A stretch of DNA of 64,000 bases. Origin: a virus. Of the stretch, positions 18,998 through 25,953 are shown piece after piece (the first letter of the stretch is position 1; each line of letters opens with the position of its first letter). The notes under the pieces were generated by a model. It had not been told where the DNA came from. It did no database searches and saw only the letters and a program-made list of their open reading frames with translations. The position numbers and the translations under genes are program-made. The stretch is from positions 62,001 through 126,000 of the IMG/VR virus record IMGVR_UViG_3300028558_000001; one strand, written 5' to 3'.

Positions 18998-19417
18998 TTA
19001 ACGAAGACGTTTAAGAATTAATGATAGTGTTATCGGAGCAGGGTTGTTTACTAATGAAAATGTCAGAGATACATTTAAATAATTTTCATCTGAACTTGGC
19101 GAAACATCTAGAGAAACAATCTTTACGCGAGGTTCATTGAATTCAATTGTATTTGTTATAGCGAATTTTATAGTATTTATCCCAATATCAACGTTCTGTT
19201 CGAACAATTGGCGCTTAACATCTGATCCAATAGTAGAATCATACCATCTTTCCCCAAGATTTGTTAGGATAAGACATTTTAGTGACTGCTTAATCGCCTG
19301 TTCATTAGTAACAACAGCAAGTCCATTAGATAATGGATTCATATCAAGGTTCATTGGTATATCAGAGAAATATACCTCTTGCTTTTTATTTGGTGTAATG
19401 AAATCAGAACGACTCAA
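18998..19417 (-). CDS. 25: Baseplate wedge protein gp25 (GPW/gp25 family)
   Basis: 139 residues, the usual length. It carries the gp25 signature: EQAIKQSLKCLILTNLGERWYDSTIGSDV in the middle, containing the conserved Gly-Glu-Arg (EPR-like motif) found also in P2 gpW and type VI secretion TssE. A C-terminal beta sheet with repeated hydrophobic strands ends in LILKRLR. gp25 links gp6 to the sheath and triggers contraction. It sits between the needle protein and gene 6, both on the same strand, with gaps of under 20 bases. Confidence 0.9.
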   Translation of the reverse strand: MSRSDFITPNKKQEVYFSDIPMNLDMNPLSNGLAVVTNEQAIKQSLKCLILTNLGERWYDSTIGSDVKRQLFEQNVDIGINTIKFAITNTIEFNEPRVKIVSLDVSPSSDENYLNVSLTFSLVNNPAPITLSLILKRLR

Positions 19418-19431
19418 TGTAGTATCCTTAT

Positions 19432-20175
19432 TTAAGAAATATTGACTTTTCCAGAAGCAGTAAGATCAATGTCGCCTCCGTCAGCCTTAAGAGTAATTTT
19501 ACCAGATGATTCAACCATAATATCACCAGCAGCAGTTTTAATCGTTACAGTTTGTGCATTAATAGTAGTAGTACCAGATGCCTTGACGGTAAAATTTTGA
19601 CATGCTAGTTGATAATTTCCATTGACTTTAATATCATAGTTTCCTTCAACATATGATCCTTTTTCTGATGCACAGTGTTCATATCTAACACCAGAAATAA
19701 ATTCGATAGAATCACCATCTGTTGAATGGTGAATAGAACCATCATGAGCGGTAACAGTATCTCCAGACGAACTTTGTTCATTGCCGTGCTTGGCATGTTG
19801 GTAGCCAGAAGCACCAGAAACACTAATTACAGACTGTCCTACTGCACCTGATACCGTTCCGCCATGCTCGGAATGATGATCACCATCCGTTTGTTTAACT
19901 GATGATCCGGCAATCTTAGTGTGATGATTGCCTTCTGTTGTGCTTGTCGTGCCGCCTTGGTTGTAATTATGAACTGTATTAGTAGAAAAGTGTTTCCAGC
20001 TTCCATCAGATGCAAATTCATGATAAGAACCTGTCTTATGTCCCCAACCTAAACTCTCAGAACCGGGAGTAGAATCTTGACGATGCCAAGAACCGTCTCT
20101 AAATTGATAGAAATCAACGTAGGGATATGTACCATTATTTGCTAAATCAGGAAGTTTCTGATTTTTATCTGTCAT
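19432..20175 (-). CDS. 5C: Cell-puncturing needle, separate gp5 C-terminal beta-helix
   Basis: 247 residues. The first about 60 describe a linker (YPYVDFYQFRDGSWHRQDS). Then follows a His- and Gly-rich stretch (TTEGNHHTKIAGSS, DGDHHSEHGG) and a long regular repeat of about eight residues (VKASGTTT, INAQTVTI, KTAAGDI, MVESSGKI, TLKADGGD, IDLTASGK). The periodic V-x-G-like octads match the triple-stranded beta-helix of T4 gp5C and VgrG spikes, with His clusters that could bind metal. Its ATG overlaps the stop of the OB-fold gene (ATGA), so the two products are made together. In T4 both parts come from one polypeptide that is cut by proteolysis. Confidence 0.8.
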   Translation of the reverse strand: MTDKNQKLPDLANNGTYPYVDFYQFRDGSWHRQDSTPGSESLGWGHKTGSYHEFASDGSWKHFSTNTVHNYNQGGTTSTTEGNHHTKIAGSSVKQTDGDHHSEHGGTVSGAVGQSVISVSGASGYQHAKHGNEQSSSGDTVTAHDGSIHHSTDGDSIEFISGVRYEHCASEKGSYVEGNYDIKVNGNYQLACQNFTVKASGTTTINAQTVTIKTAAGDIMVESSGKITLKADGGDIDLTASGKVNIS

Positions 20176-21512
20176 TTAAATAGTGTTCCTACAACCGATT
20201 TAATTTGGTTTATCTGTGCTGTTGGTAGATTTAAACCAAGACCATTTACAATATTTACCATATTTCCATTGAGCATACTCGCGGCTGGAGAACAGGCCAA
20301 TTCGGCAAGAGCTTTTTTACCAGACTCAGGCATTTTAAGAATTGCTTGGTTCTTGGCAAATTTCTGTAACGCTTGTTGTACTGTGCTAACATTTAATACA
20401 GAATTTGGTAAATGATCTGTGTTAGTTTTCTGAATTAAGTTACCAATTACTGGAATTAATTGTGCGACGTTATTCAGAATATTTCCCTGAGTGATACCAG
20501 AACCTAATGAATTAGACGTTGTTGCGTCATTCATCTGTGAAATATATTGTTGAATTAATGCTTCAAGAGTTAAATCTGTTAAAGTACCAGAGTTAATTAA
20601 ATTTAATAGATCACTAGCAAATTGACTTCCCTGTGATTGAACAATAGACTGAACATCTGGAGTGTAGCTAGTTTGTGTTTCTAACTGCATTAATGCTGAA
20701 TAGATAACTTGTCTTGAAGTATCTGAAATATTAGTTGAATTTAGAGCATTAACTAATGCTTGAATAATGTACTCCATTGACGTAGAAGATGCCGCCTGTG
20801 AAATACCAGATGATACAGATGATCCAGTTGTTTGAATATTCCCCATTGGAGAAGATATATTCATTAACTGTTTTAATTTTGTTAGAGCCTGTACAGCCTG
20901 TGGTAGTGATGCTGATAGATTGTTTGGATCGACTTGCTGTAATTGTCCTAGAACAGATTGTACAGAGCCGGGGAGAGAAGCAATAGTTGGTGCTGTTCCT
21001 AATTTAGTAACTTGTTTTGCTAATGCAACAATATCTCTAGCATCATTATCTGTTGTTGCTGGCGGCATATTGCTTCCGCTATCATCATTCTTAATATTCT
21101 TATTAGCTCTTGTTGAGAATGCATTATTAGCAACTCTTGCACCGGGAGGGGTGGAATTGGTTTTAGGATCAACTTGAACCTGTCCATTTACCGTAGTTCC
21201 AGCAACAGGATCGCCTGATTTTGCAATTGTTCCGAGCATGATTGGATATTGATGATCTGCATCTAAGAACATACCAAATACAGTAGAACCTTTTATAACT
21301 CCTACGGGAGCGGAACCAATTTGATTGTGTGCGGCTGATTTAATATTTTGAAGTGGAATACCCCAAGGATAATCGGATTCAGGAATACCAGCAGGATCAT
21401 CATATTTTCCATGAATCTTTAACTGTACTCTACCAGCTTTATCTTTATCATCTAAATTATGAACTTCTGCAATGAAGAATGAGCCGCCTTGTCCAAAGTT
21501 ACGATCAGTCAT
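20172..21512 (-). CDS. 5: Baseplate hub gp5-like protein with OB fold, no lysozyme
   Basis: 446 residues. The N-terminal about 100 residues are the gp5/VgrG-type OB fold (FFIAEVHNLDDKDKAGRVQLKI, then YPWGIPLQNI and GSTVFGMFLDADHQYPIMLG). A T4-lysozyme-like domain would be expected next, but no E-x8-D/C-x5-T pattern is present. Instead, Pro/Asn-rich linkers and about 300 residues of Gln/Leu/Ser-rich helix prediction follow (IIQALVNALNSTN, SDLLNLINSG). It sits between the 27-like hub gene and the needle gene, as T4 gene 5 pairs with gp27. The role should be to mount the needle on the gp27 ring. Confidence 0.78.
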   Translation of the reverse strand: MTDRNFGQGGSFFIAEVHNLDDKDKAGRVQLKIHGKYDDPAGIPESDYPWGIPLQNIKSAAHNQIGSAPVGVIKGSTVFGMFLDADHQYPIMLGTIAKSGDPVAGTTVNGQVQVDPKTNSTPPGARVANNAFSTRANKNIKNDDSGSNMPPATTDNDARDIVALAKQVTKLGTAPTIASLPGSVQSVLGQLQQVDPNNLSASLPQAVQALTKLKQLMNISSPMGNIQTTGSSVSSGISQAASSTSMEYIIQALVNALNSTNISDTSRQVIYSALMQLETQTSYTPDVQSIVQSQGSQFASDLLNLINSGTLTDLTLEALIQQYISQMNDATTSNSLGSGITQGNILNNVAQLIPVIGNLIQKTNTDHLPNSVLNVSTVQQALQKFAKNQAILKMPESGKKALAELACSPAASMLNGNMVNIVNGLGLNLPTAQINQIKSVVGTLFK

Positions 21513-21515
21513 CTA

Positions 21516-22733
21516 TTAAACTCCATTTTCCAATGAACCCTTAATACATTCAATATAGTCTACATAACGTGGTCTATCCGTAGCAGAACCAATCTCACGA
21601 TGAATTCTAGAGACTAAGAAATTACCGGAAATAAGAGGATCATTTGGAACATTAGTTGTTATTGCTACTTTCTGTGGTAGATTTAAATATATAACATCAC
21701 CGGCTTTGACTTTAGTATCTCCATTAACTTTTAACTTAACTGCGATCTGAGACATGTCAGCGACATATGCCATTTGATTTGGAGTAGTTTGATCAATATG
21801 TGTGTTCTGTCTATTATTTGAATCAACTGGAATGAAGCTGAATAGGCCAGCAGTTGCGCCAAATAAGCTTTTAAAAGTATTTGAGTTGAAACCACCAGTA
21901 CCGCCGACCCCATTACTTTGGTCTGGAGTTACAGTTTTAGTGACATACTGCCTTGTTCTAAAATCATATGTAGATACTTTTTGAGAAAGAGCGCCCATAT
22001 TAACACGATCAATAGCATCTGCCTGTTTAATAACTTCAAATGAAATTATGTTAGCATCCGTCAAGCTGGTTAGCGTTGATCCAACAGAATCGCTTTGATA
22101 GAAAGTTTTAACTGGACCTTGTGAAAATAGGTATTCCATTGTCTTGAAATGAAATCCAACAGCATTTTCAAAATATAGATAGGATGAAGATTTAGAAGTA
22201 GATGATGTTGCTCTGCGTCTAATCATATCAATTGCTTCATATGGCTTTTTATTAGGAACAACAATTTTTTGCGTTCCATCCGTTGCCTCTGTAGAAATTG
22301 ATTTAGAACTCTTCAAAAATGTTTTATGAATATCTGAAATGATAGACGAAATAAGATCATTATATGACTTAGATACATAATTAGCTTTTGCATGGATAGC
22401 TTCAATAGATACGCATCTTAGCGTATAGACCTTGGCTTTCATTATTCCTAAATCTTTATTGTTCTCAACTGAATTTAAATGAAATGTGTAATCAAGCACG
22501 TCGCCACCGGGAGCGGCAAAGGAAAACTCAACAGTCTCATCGCCAACTATTTTTAGATTACCTAATGAATCATCCATATCAAGAACGTTAATATCACATA
22601 CAATGCCGGGAGTGAAAATAGATTCATAGACTGACGCCATAACGAAACAGTTACCTAGATTAAGTGTTCCTCTTTCACAAGTTAACATAAGTGTATATAT
22701 TAAAATGTCGCCGGGATTAAAACTATTTCCCAT
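21516..22733 (-). CDS. 27: Baseplate hub protein, gp27-like
   Basis: 405 residues (T4 gp27 is 391). The start resembles hub proteins of T4-like marine phages: GDILIYTLML, LNLGNCFVMASVYESIFTPG, and EFSFAAPGGDVLDYTFHL. The fold family (gp27, gpD, VgrG N-part) is a two-barrel ring adapting threefold gp5 to the sixfold tail. The C-terminal part contains DVIYLNLPQKV and a GNFLVSRIHREIG motif typical of hub proteins. It overlaps gene 53 by one base and is followed 3 bases later by the gp5-like gene, which fits the partnership of gp27 with gp5. Confidence 0.75.
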   Translation of the reverse strand: MGNSFNPGDILIYTLMLTCERGTLNLGNCFVMASVYESIFTPGIVCDINVLDMDDSLGNLKIVGDETVEFSFAAPGGDVLDYTFHLNSVENNKDLGIMKAKVYTLRCVSIEAIHAKANYVSKSYNDLISSIISDIHKTFLKSSKSISTEATDGTQKIVVPNKKPYEAIDMIRRRATSSTSKSSSYLYFENAVGFHFKTMEYLFSQGPVKTFYQSDSVGSTLTSLTDANIISFEVIKQADAIDRVNMGALSQKVSTYDFRTRQYVTKTVTPDQSNGVGGTGGFNSNTFKSLFGATAGLFSFIPVDSNNRQNTHIDQTTPNQMAYVADMSQIAVKLKVNGDTKVKAGDVIYLNLPQKVAITTNVPNDPLISGNFLVSRIHREIGSATDRPRYVDYIECIKGSLENGV

Positions 22734-23611
22734 TATTTAAGAAGCCTTGTTAATTCTATTGATACTTGTGTCGCATATGAATTATTCAATAATCTAATAG
22801 ACTTGTTATTGTTATTCTTCTCATCTTCATAATCATAATAGGTGACTGGTGAATAGTATACTAACTCATCATTAGGAACGTTACTATAAACTGTAAATGT
22901 TAAATTCTGTGATGAAAGATAAGTGAAAGTAGCTCCAGATGTTCTACCAACTAATCTAACTTTGCAATCACTTGTAGGAACAACCGTTCCATTGATATGC
23001 TGGATTGATAGTGAATTAGTTCCAGAAGCAATTACAGTTCCATATCCATTTGTTACATCTTCAAGATAAACGTCAACGATTTCTCCTTTAGTGAATATTA
23101 CATTATCTATAGGAGAAATATTTACCATCATATTTGTATTAATAATCCAGTCTTCTTGTATTCTAGTATAAGCAGATATAACATTATTATATCCTAATAC
23201 TGGAGCATAATACTTTTGGATATTTGGAGGGTATGCTGCATATACAGATGGATCAATTGGATTTGGATTATCATACCAATTATTTCTATAATATATTACT
23301 GTTTCTTGAGCTTGTTGGACAGAGCCATATTGAGAAATAATGTATGTAGTAAAGTCATCATAGGGAAGATACCAGTCATAATATGGGTCAACCACTTGAT
23401 TAGACATGAATACTAGCCAATTCATATATGGATCGGAATAATATGCTTCTGCAACCTGATCTGATCTAATATCATTAGAAATATCATATGAATAATATAG
23501 ATATGGGTCTTTTGCAACAGTGTTTAAAAATGAGACACGCTCAGAAATATTTACTGCTTGCTGACCATTATAATTAATGATTGGGAATTTAGAAAAATAT
23601 GTCTGTGTCAT
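22733..23611 (-). CDS. 53: Baseplate wedge protein gp53
   Basis: 292 residues (T4 gp53 is 196). The N-terminal 110 residues have the gp53 pattern: MTQTYFSKFPIINYNG, SFLNTVAKDPYLYYSYDI, then AEAYYSDPYMNWLVFMSNQVVDPYYDW, a conserved region of this LysM-like wedge protein. About residues 165-245 carry an extra beta module (GEIVDVYLEDVTNGYGTV and VRLVGRTSGATF) that resembles repeats in the 7-like and 8-like proteins. gp53 staples adjacent wedges around the hub. It lies directly between genes 48 and 27-like, with overlaps or 1-base gaps. Confidence 0.85.
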   Translation of the reverse strand: MTQTYFSKFPIINYNGQQAVNISERVSFLNTVAKDPYLYYSYDISNDIRSDQVAEAYYSDPYMNWLVFMSNQVVDPYYDWYLPYDDFTTYIISQYGSVQQAQETVIYYRNNWYDNPNPIDPSVYAAYPPNIQKYYAPVLGYNNVISAYTRIQEDWIINTNMMVNISPIDNVIFTKGEIVDVYLEDVTNGYGTVIASGTNSLSIQHINGTVVPTSDCKVRLVGRTSGATFTYLSSQNLTFTVYSNVPNDELVYYSPVTYYDYEDEKNNNNKSIRLLNNSYATQVSIELTRLLK

Positions 23612-23612
23612 A

Positions 23613-24488
23613 TTAATTCCTATCTATCTGTTTAACAGTGCCATCACCATTGACTTGCCAATCACTCTTAAGATGATATTCGATTTCTAATAGGCTAATG
23701 CTCATTACTACTGACGCTGGACCTTTACTATCACCAAAAAAAGCAGGAGAACCTTCACCAGCATAATCTACTTCTACTGCTTCAATTACGCATGGCTTGA
23801 ATTTATACATATAATCGTTAGCTGGAGAAATAGAAATATAAACCATATCTGGATATGAAAGAAGAGTACCAGCCACGGCGGCGGTTGTATCTGGTAATGC
23901 ATGATATTTAAATGCATTAGTAATATTTTTCACGGCATTTGTTTCATCTAAATTTTTAGGAGTGAACTTCCATGAAAAGGTATGTTGTTTGAATGTAGGT
24001 GAATTAAATAGGACCGTAAGGAATGGATTAACGGCAACACCTGAAAGGCTTAGGACATTGTTTAGACTTGTTCCAGCCCCAGAAGCGACGTTTTGCGCGG
24101 CCATGACGGCTAGACCAGCACCAGCACCTAATGCGCCAGTAGCTAGTGATGAAAGAACGGCGGTTGCACTGTTTGTTGCACTCTTTCCACCAGAAATGGC
24201 AGATTCAATTGCTGCGCCAACGGCGGGATTTTGTGGTCCTCTATCATATGCAATTGTTTGATGATCAATTAATTTTGTAGGAAGAGGAAGTGATATACCA
24301 TCAGTGGCGCGATTAAAGCCCCTCTTGAAAATATCTGGTCTTTCATATTGGACAAACTGAAACATCATATAATAGTTTGAAGTATCAAGATCAGAAGGGA
24401 ACTTTAGTTTAGCCCCGACGCCGAGTCCAGTGCCTCCAGACTGTCCATTAAGAAATTGAATTACATTTGTGTCGAAATTGATAGCCAA
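23613..24488 (-). CDS. 48: Baseplate tail-tube cap gp48
   Basis: 291 residues (T4 gp48 is 364). The sequence has the tail-tube-cap pattern NPFLTVLFNSPTFKQHTFSWKFTPKN in the middle, followed by helix VKNITNAFKYHALPD. A C-terminal strand set ends in SLLEIEYHLKSDW. An Ala/Gly-rich helix (LATGALGAGAGLAVMAAQNVASGAG, about residues 112-136) is a membrane-like insert, unusual for tube proteins. gp48 caps the hub and starts the tube with gp54. It is the first gene of the minus-strand baseplate operon and has a perfect late promoter upstream. Confidence 0.82.
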   Translation of the reverse strand: MAINFDTNVIQFLNGQSGGTGLGVGAKLKFPSDLDTSNYYMMFQFVQYERPDIFKRGFNRATDGISLPLPTKLIDHQTIAYDRGPQNPAVGAAIESAISGGKSATNSATAVLSSLATGALGAGAGLAVMAAQNVASGAGTSLNNVLSLSGVAVNPFLTVLFNSPTFKQHTFSWKFTPKNLDETNAVKNITNAFKYHALPDTTAAVAGTLLSYPDMVYISISPANDYMYKFKPCVIEAVEVDYAGEGSPAFFGDSKGPASVVMSISLLEIEYHLKSDWQVNGDGTVKQIDRN

Positions 24489-24524
24489 CTTATATCCTAT
24501 AATAAATATTATATCTATTTAAAC

Positions 24525-24532
24525 TATTTATA
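24525..24532 (-). promoter_or_regulatory. T4 late promoter TATAAATA ahead of gene 48
   Basis: An exact T4 late -10 octamer on the minus strand, 37 bases before the gene 48 ATG, in the divergent gap between genes 48 and 4. It probably starts the long 48-to-14 late transcript. A second, weaker octamer (CATAAATA) lies at 24560-24567 on the same strand. Confidence 0.7.
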
Positions 24533-24577
24533 GGAAAACGCGCGACTTATCTCTAGGAGTATTTATGGAAAAGTATA

Positions 24578-25039
24578 GTGGCATATAAGTACTATAATGG
24601 TTATTATAAACCCAAGAATCCAAAGAAGTATAATGGTAAGGATTTAAATAATATTGTTTATCGTTCTGGTCTTGAATTAAAACTCTTTATGTACTTGGAT
24701 GCTCATCCTGACGTGATTTATTGGGGAAGTGAAGAACTAACCGTAGATTACATATCACCAAAAGACAACCGTAAACATAGATACTTTCCAGATGTAATTG
24801 TTAAACTTAAAGATCGCAACGGAAAGATTATTACTATGATGATCGAAATAAAGCCCTCGGATCAAGTTAATGAACCGAAGGCTATTGAGCGTGGTAAGCA
24901 ACCAACTAAACGACAGATTAATGAAATAATTACTTATGGTGTTAATCAAGCCAAATGGGCGGCAGCTAAAGTTTTCTGTGCCCAACAAGGTTGGGTATTT
25001 GAAATCATGACAGAGAAAGATATTAAAGGGTTGAAATAA
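24578..25039 (+). CDS. 4: Head completion protein gp4 (nuclease fold)
   Basis: 153 residues, the length of T4 gp4 (150), with a GTG start. The pattern NIVYRSGLELKLFMYLDAHPDVIYWGSEE, then HRYFPDVIVKL, IEIKPSDQ and the C-terminal NQAKWAAAKVFCAQQGWVFEIMTE is shared with T4 gp4 (YRSNWEKFFFEWLDKNPEIIAWGSE, YFMDFWMK, IEIKPK, KWKAAQ). The D and ExK residues form a restriction-endonuclease-like site. gp4 is needed to finish filled heads. A seven-codon frame (ATG at 24565) with the better ribosome site ends four bases after the GTG start codon. The 3' end overlaps the convergent Nudix gene by 17 bases. Confidence 0.88.
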   Translation: MAYKYYNGYYKPKNPKKYNGKDLNNIVYRSGLELKLFMYLDAHPDVIYWGSEELTVDYISPKDNRKHRYFPDVIVKLKDRNGKIITMMIEIKPSDQVNEPKAIERGKQPTKRQINEIITYGVNQAKWAAAKVFCAQQGWVFEIMTEKDIKGLK

Positions 25040-25412
25040 TATACTCAATAGCTTGAGGTACATGTTCAACAGTATTAAATTCACCGTTTAAAATATCTTC
25101 AATATGATAGATAGATACAATCTCATCTGTCTTGGAAGTAAAATACATCGGAGAAATAGTAGTATAATAGATGAACATTATTGCATCATCATATTTAATT
25201 GTTTCTGATAAAATGAAATTTTCTTCATCAACATTACAACCAGCTTCTTCTAATAGTTCTCTTTTAGCAGCAGTACGTGGAAGTTCACCTTCCTCTACTT
25301 TACCACCAATACCATTTAGTTGATCCTTCTGCCAATCTGGTCTTTTCTTTCGGATAAGAAGAACCTTATCCATAGTTTGGTTAAAAACAAACGTTAGTAC
25401 ATATTCTTGCAT
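25023..25412 (-). CDS. Nudix hydrolase
   Basis: 129 residues containing a full Nudix box at about residues 36-58: GIGGKVEEGELPRTAAKREL followed by LEEAG, which fits G-x5-E-x7-REU-x-EE-x-G. This motif binds Mg and cleaves nucleoside diphosphates linked to a second group, so (d)NTP clean-up, ADP-ribose or cap removal are possible. T4 encodes NudE, but this protein is shorter and closer to MutT in layout. It heads toward gene 4 and overlaps it. It belongs to the minus-strand cluster behind nrdJ, so a role in nucleotide-pool control is plausible. Confidence 0.9.
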   Translation of the reverse strand: MQEYVLTFVFNQTMDKVLLIRKKRPDWQKDQLNGIGGKVEEGELPRTAAKRELLEEAGCNVDEENFILSETIKYDDAIMFIYYTTISPMYFTSKTDEIVSIYHIEDILNGEFNTVEHVPQAIEYIISTL

Positions 25413-25663
25413 TAATATTGCTCCTGTAAATTATTCCTTGTAAAAGTTAATGAAATCTTATTATCTACTACTTTAGATTCATAACTAACCAAAACTCCAT
25501 ACGTTACACCATTATGATAACGGTCAATAGCATGTGCCATAATGGTGGATACATTATATCCATACATAGCCGCAAAATCATGAGCAAATTCTGGAGAATA
25601 CTCATACTCAATACCTTTATAACAACCTTTAATTGTTCCAGTTATTCCATCATACATAGCCAT
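25412..25663 (-). CDS. Hypothetical protein, nrdJ-nudix cluster
   Basis: 83 residues, with tyrosine-rich N-terminal half (GCYKGIEYEYSPEFAHDFAAMYGYN) and a beta-rich end. No motif recognised, no membrane segment. Its stop overlaps the Nudix start by one base and its start overlaps the upstream gene stop by one base, so it is translated as part of a coupled set. Tight packing supports a real gene; function unknown. Confidence 0.6.
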   Translation of the reverse strand: MAMYDGITGTIKGCYKGIEYEYSPEFAHDFAAMYGYNVSTIMAHAIDRYHNGVTYGVLVSYESKVVDNKISLTFTRNNLQEQY

Positions 25664-25941
25664 TAAATTTCCTTAATATCAATTACAATTTGATTATTAT
25701 CAATCATTATAGGAGTATTGTTAGTAGAATCACATACTATATTAAAAACTTCTAATTCTGGAAATGAAAAGTTAATAATACTACGAACATTAAGTCTAGT
25801 TAAAGCATCATTCATTTCAAATAAAATATAATCATAGATAACTTTTTTAATAGTTTCTCTTAAAGGTAAAGAGATTAAATTTGATATATTATCATCTACA
25901 TTAATGATAATAGTATCTTTTGGTGACATTACATTTAACAT
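25663..25941 (-). CDS. Hypothetical acidic protein, nrdJ-nudix cluster
   Basis: 92 residues, Ile/Asn/Asp rich (TIIINVDDNISNLISLPLRETIKKVI). The layout is beta strand, amphipathic helix, then beta strands, without recognised motifs. It sits 12 bases after nrdJ and overlaps the next gene by one base. Co-transcription with nrdJ is likely. Function unknown. Confidence 0.58.
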   Translation of the reverse strand: MLNVMSPKDTIIINVDDNISNLISLPLRETIKKVIYDYILFEMNDALTRLNVRSIINFSFPELEVFNIVCDSTNNTPIMIDNNQIVIDIKEI

Positions 25942-25953
25942 TAATTATTCCTT

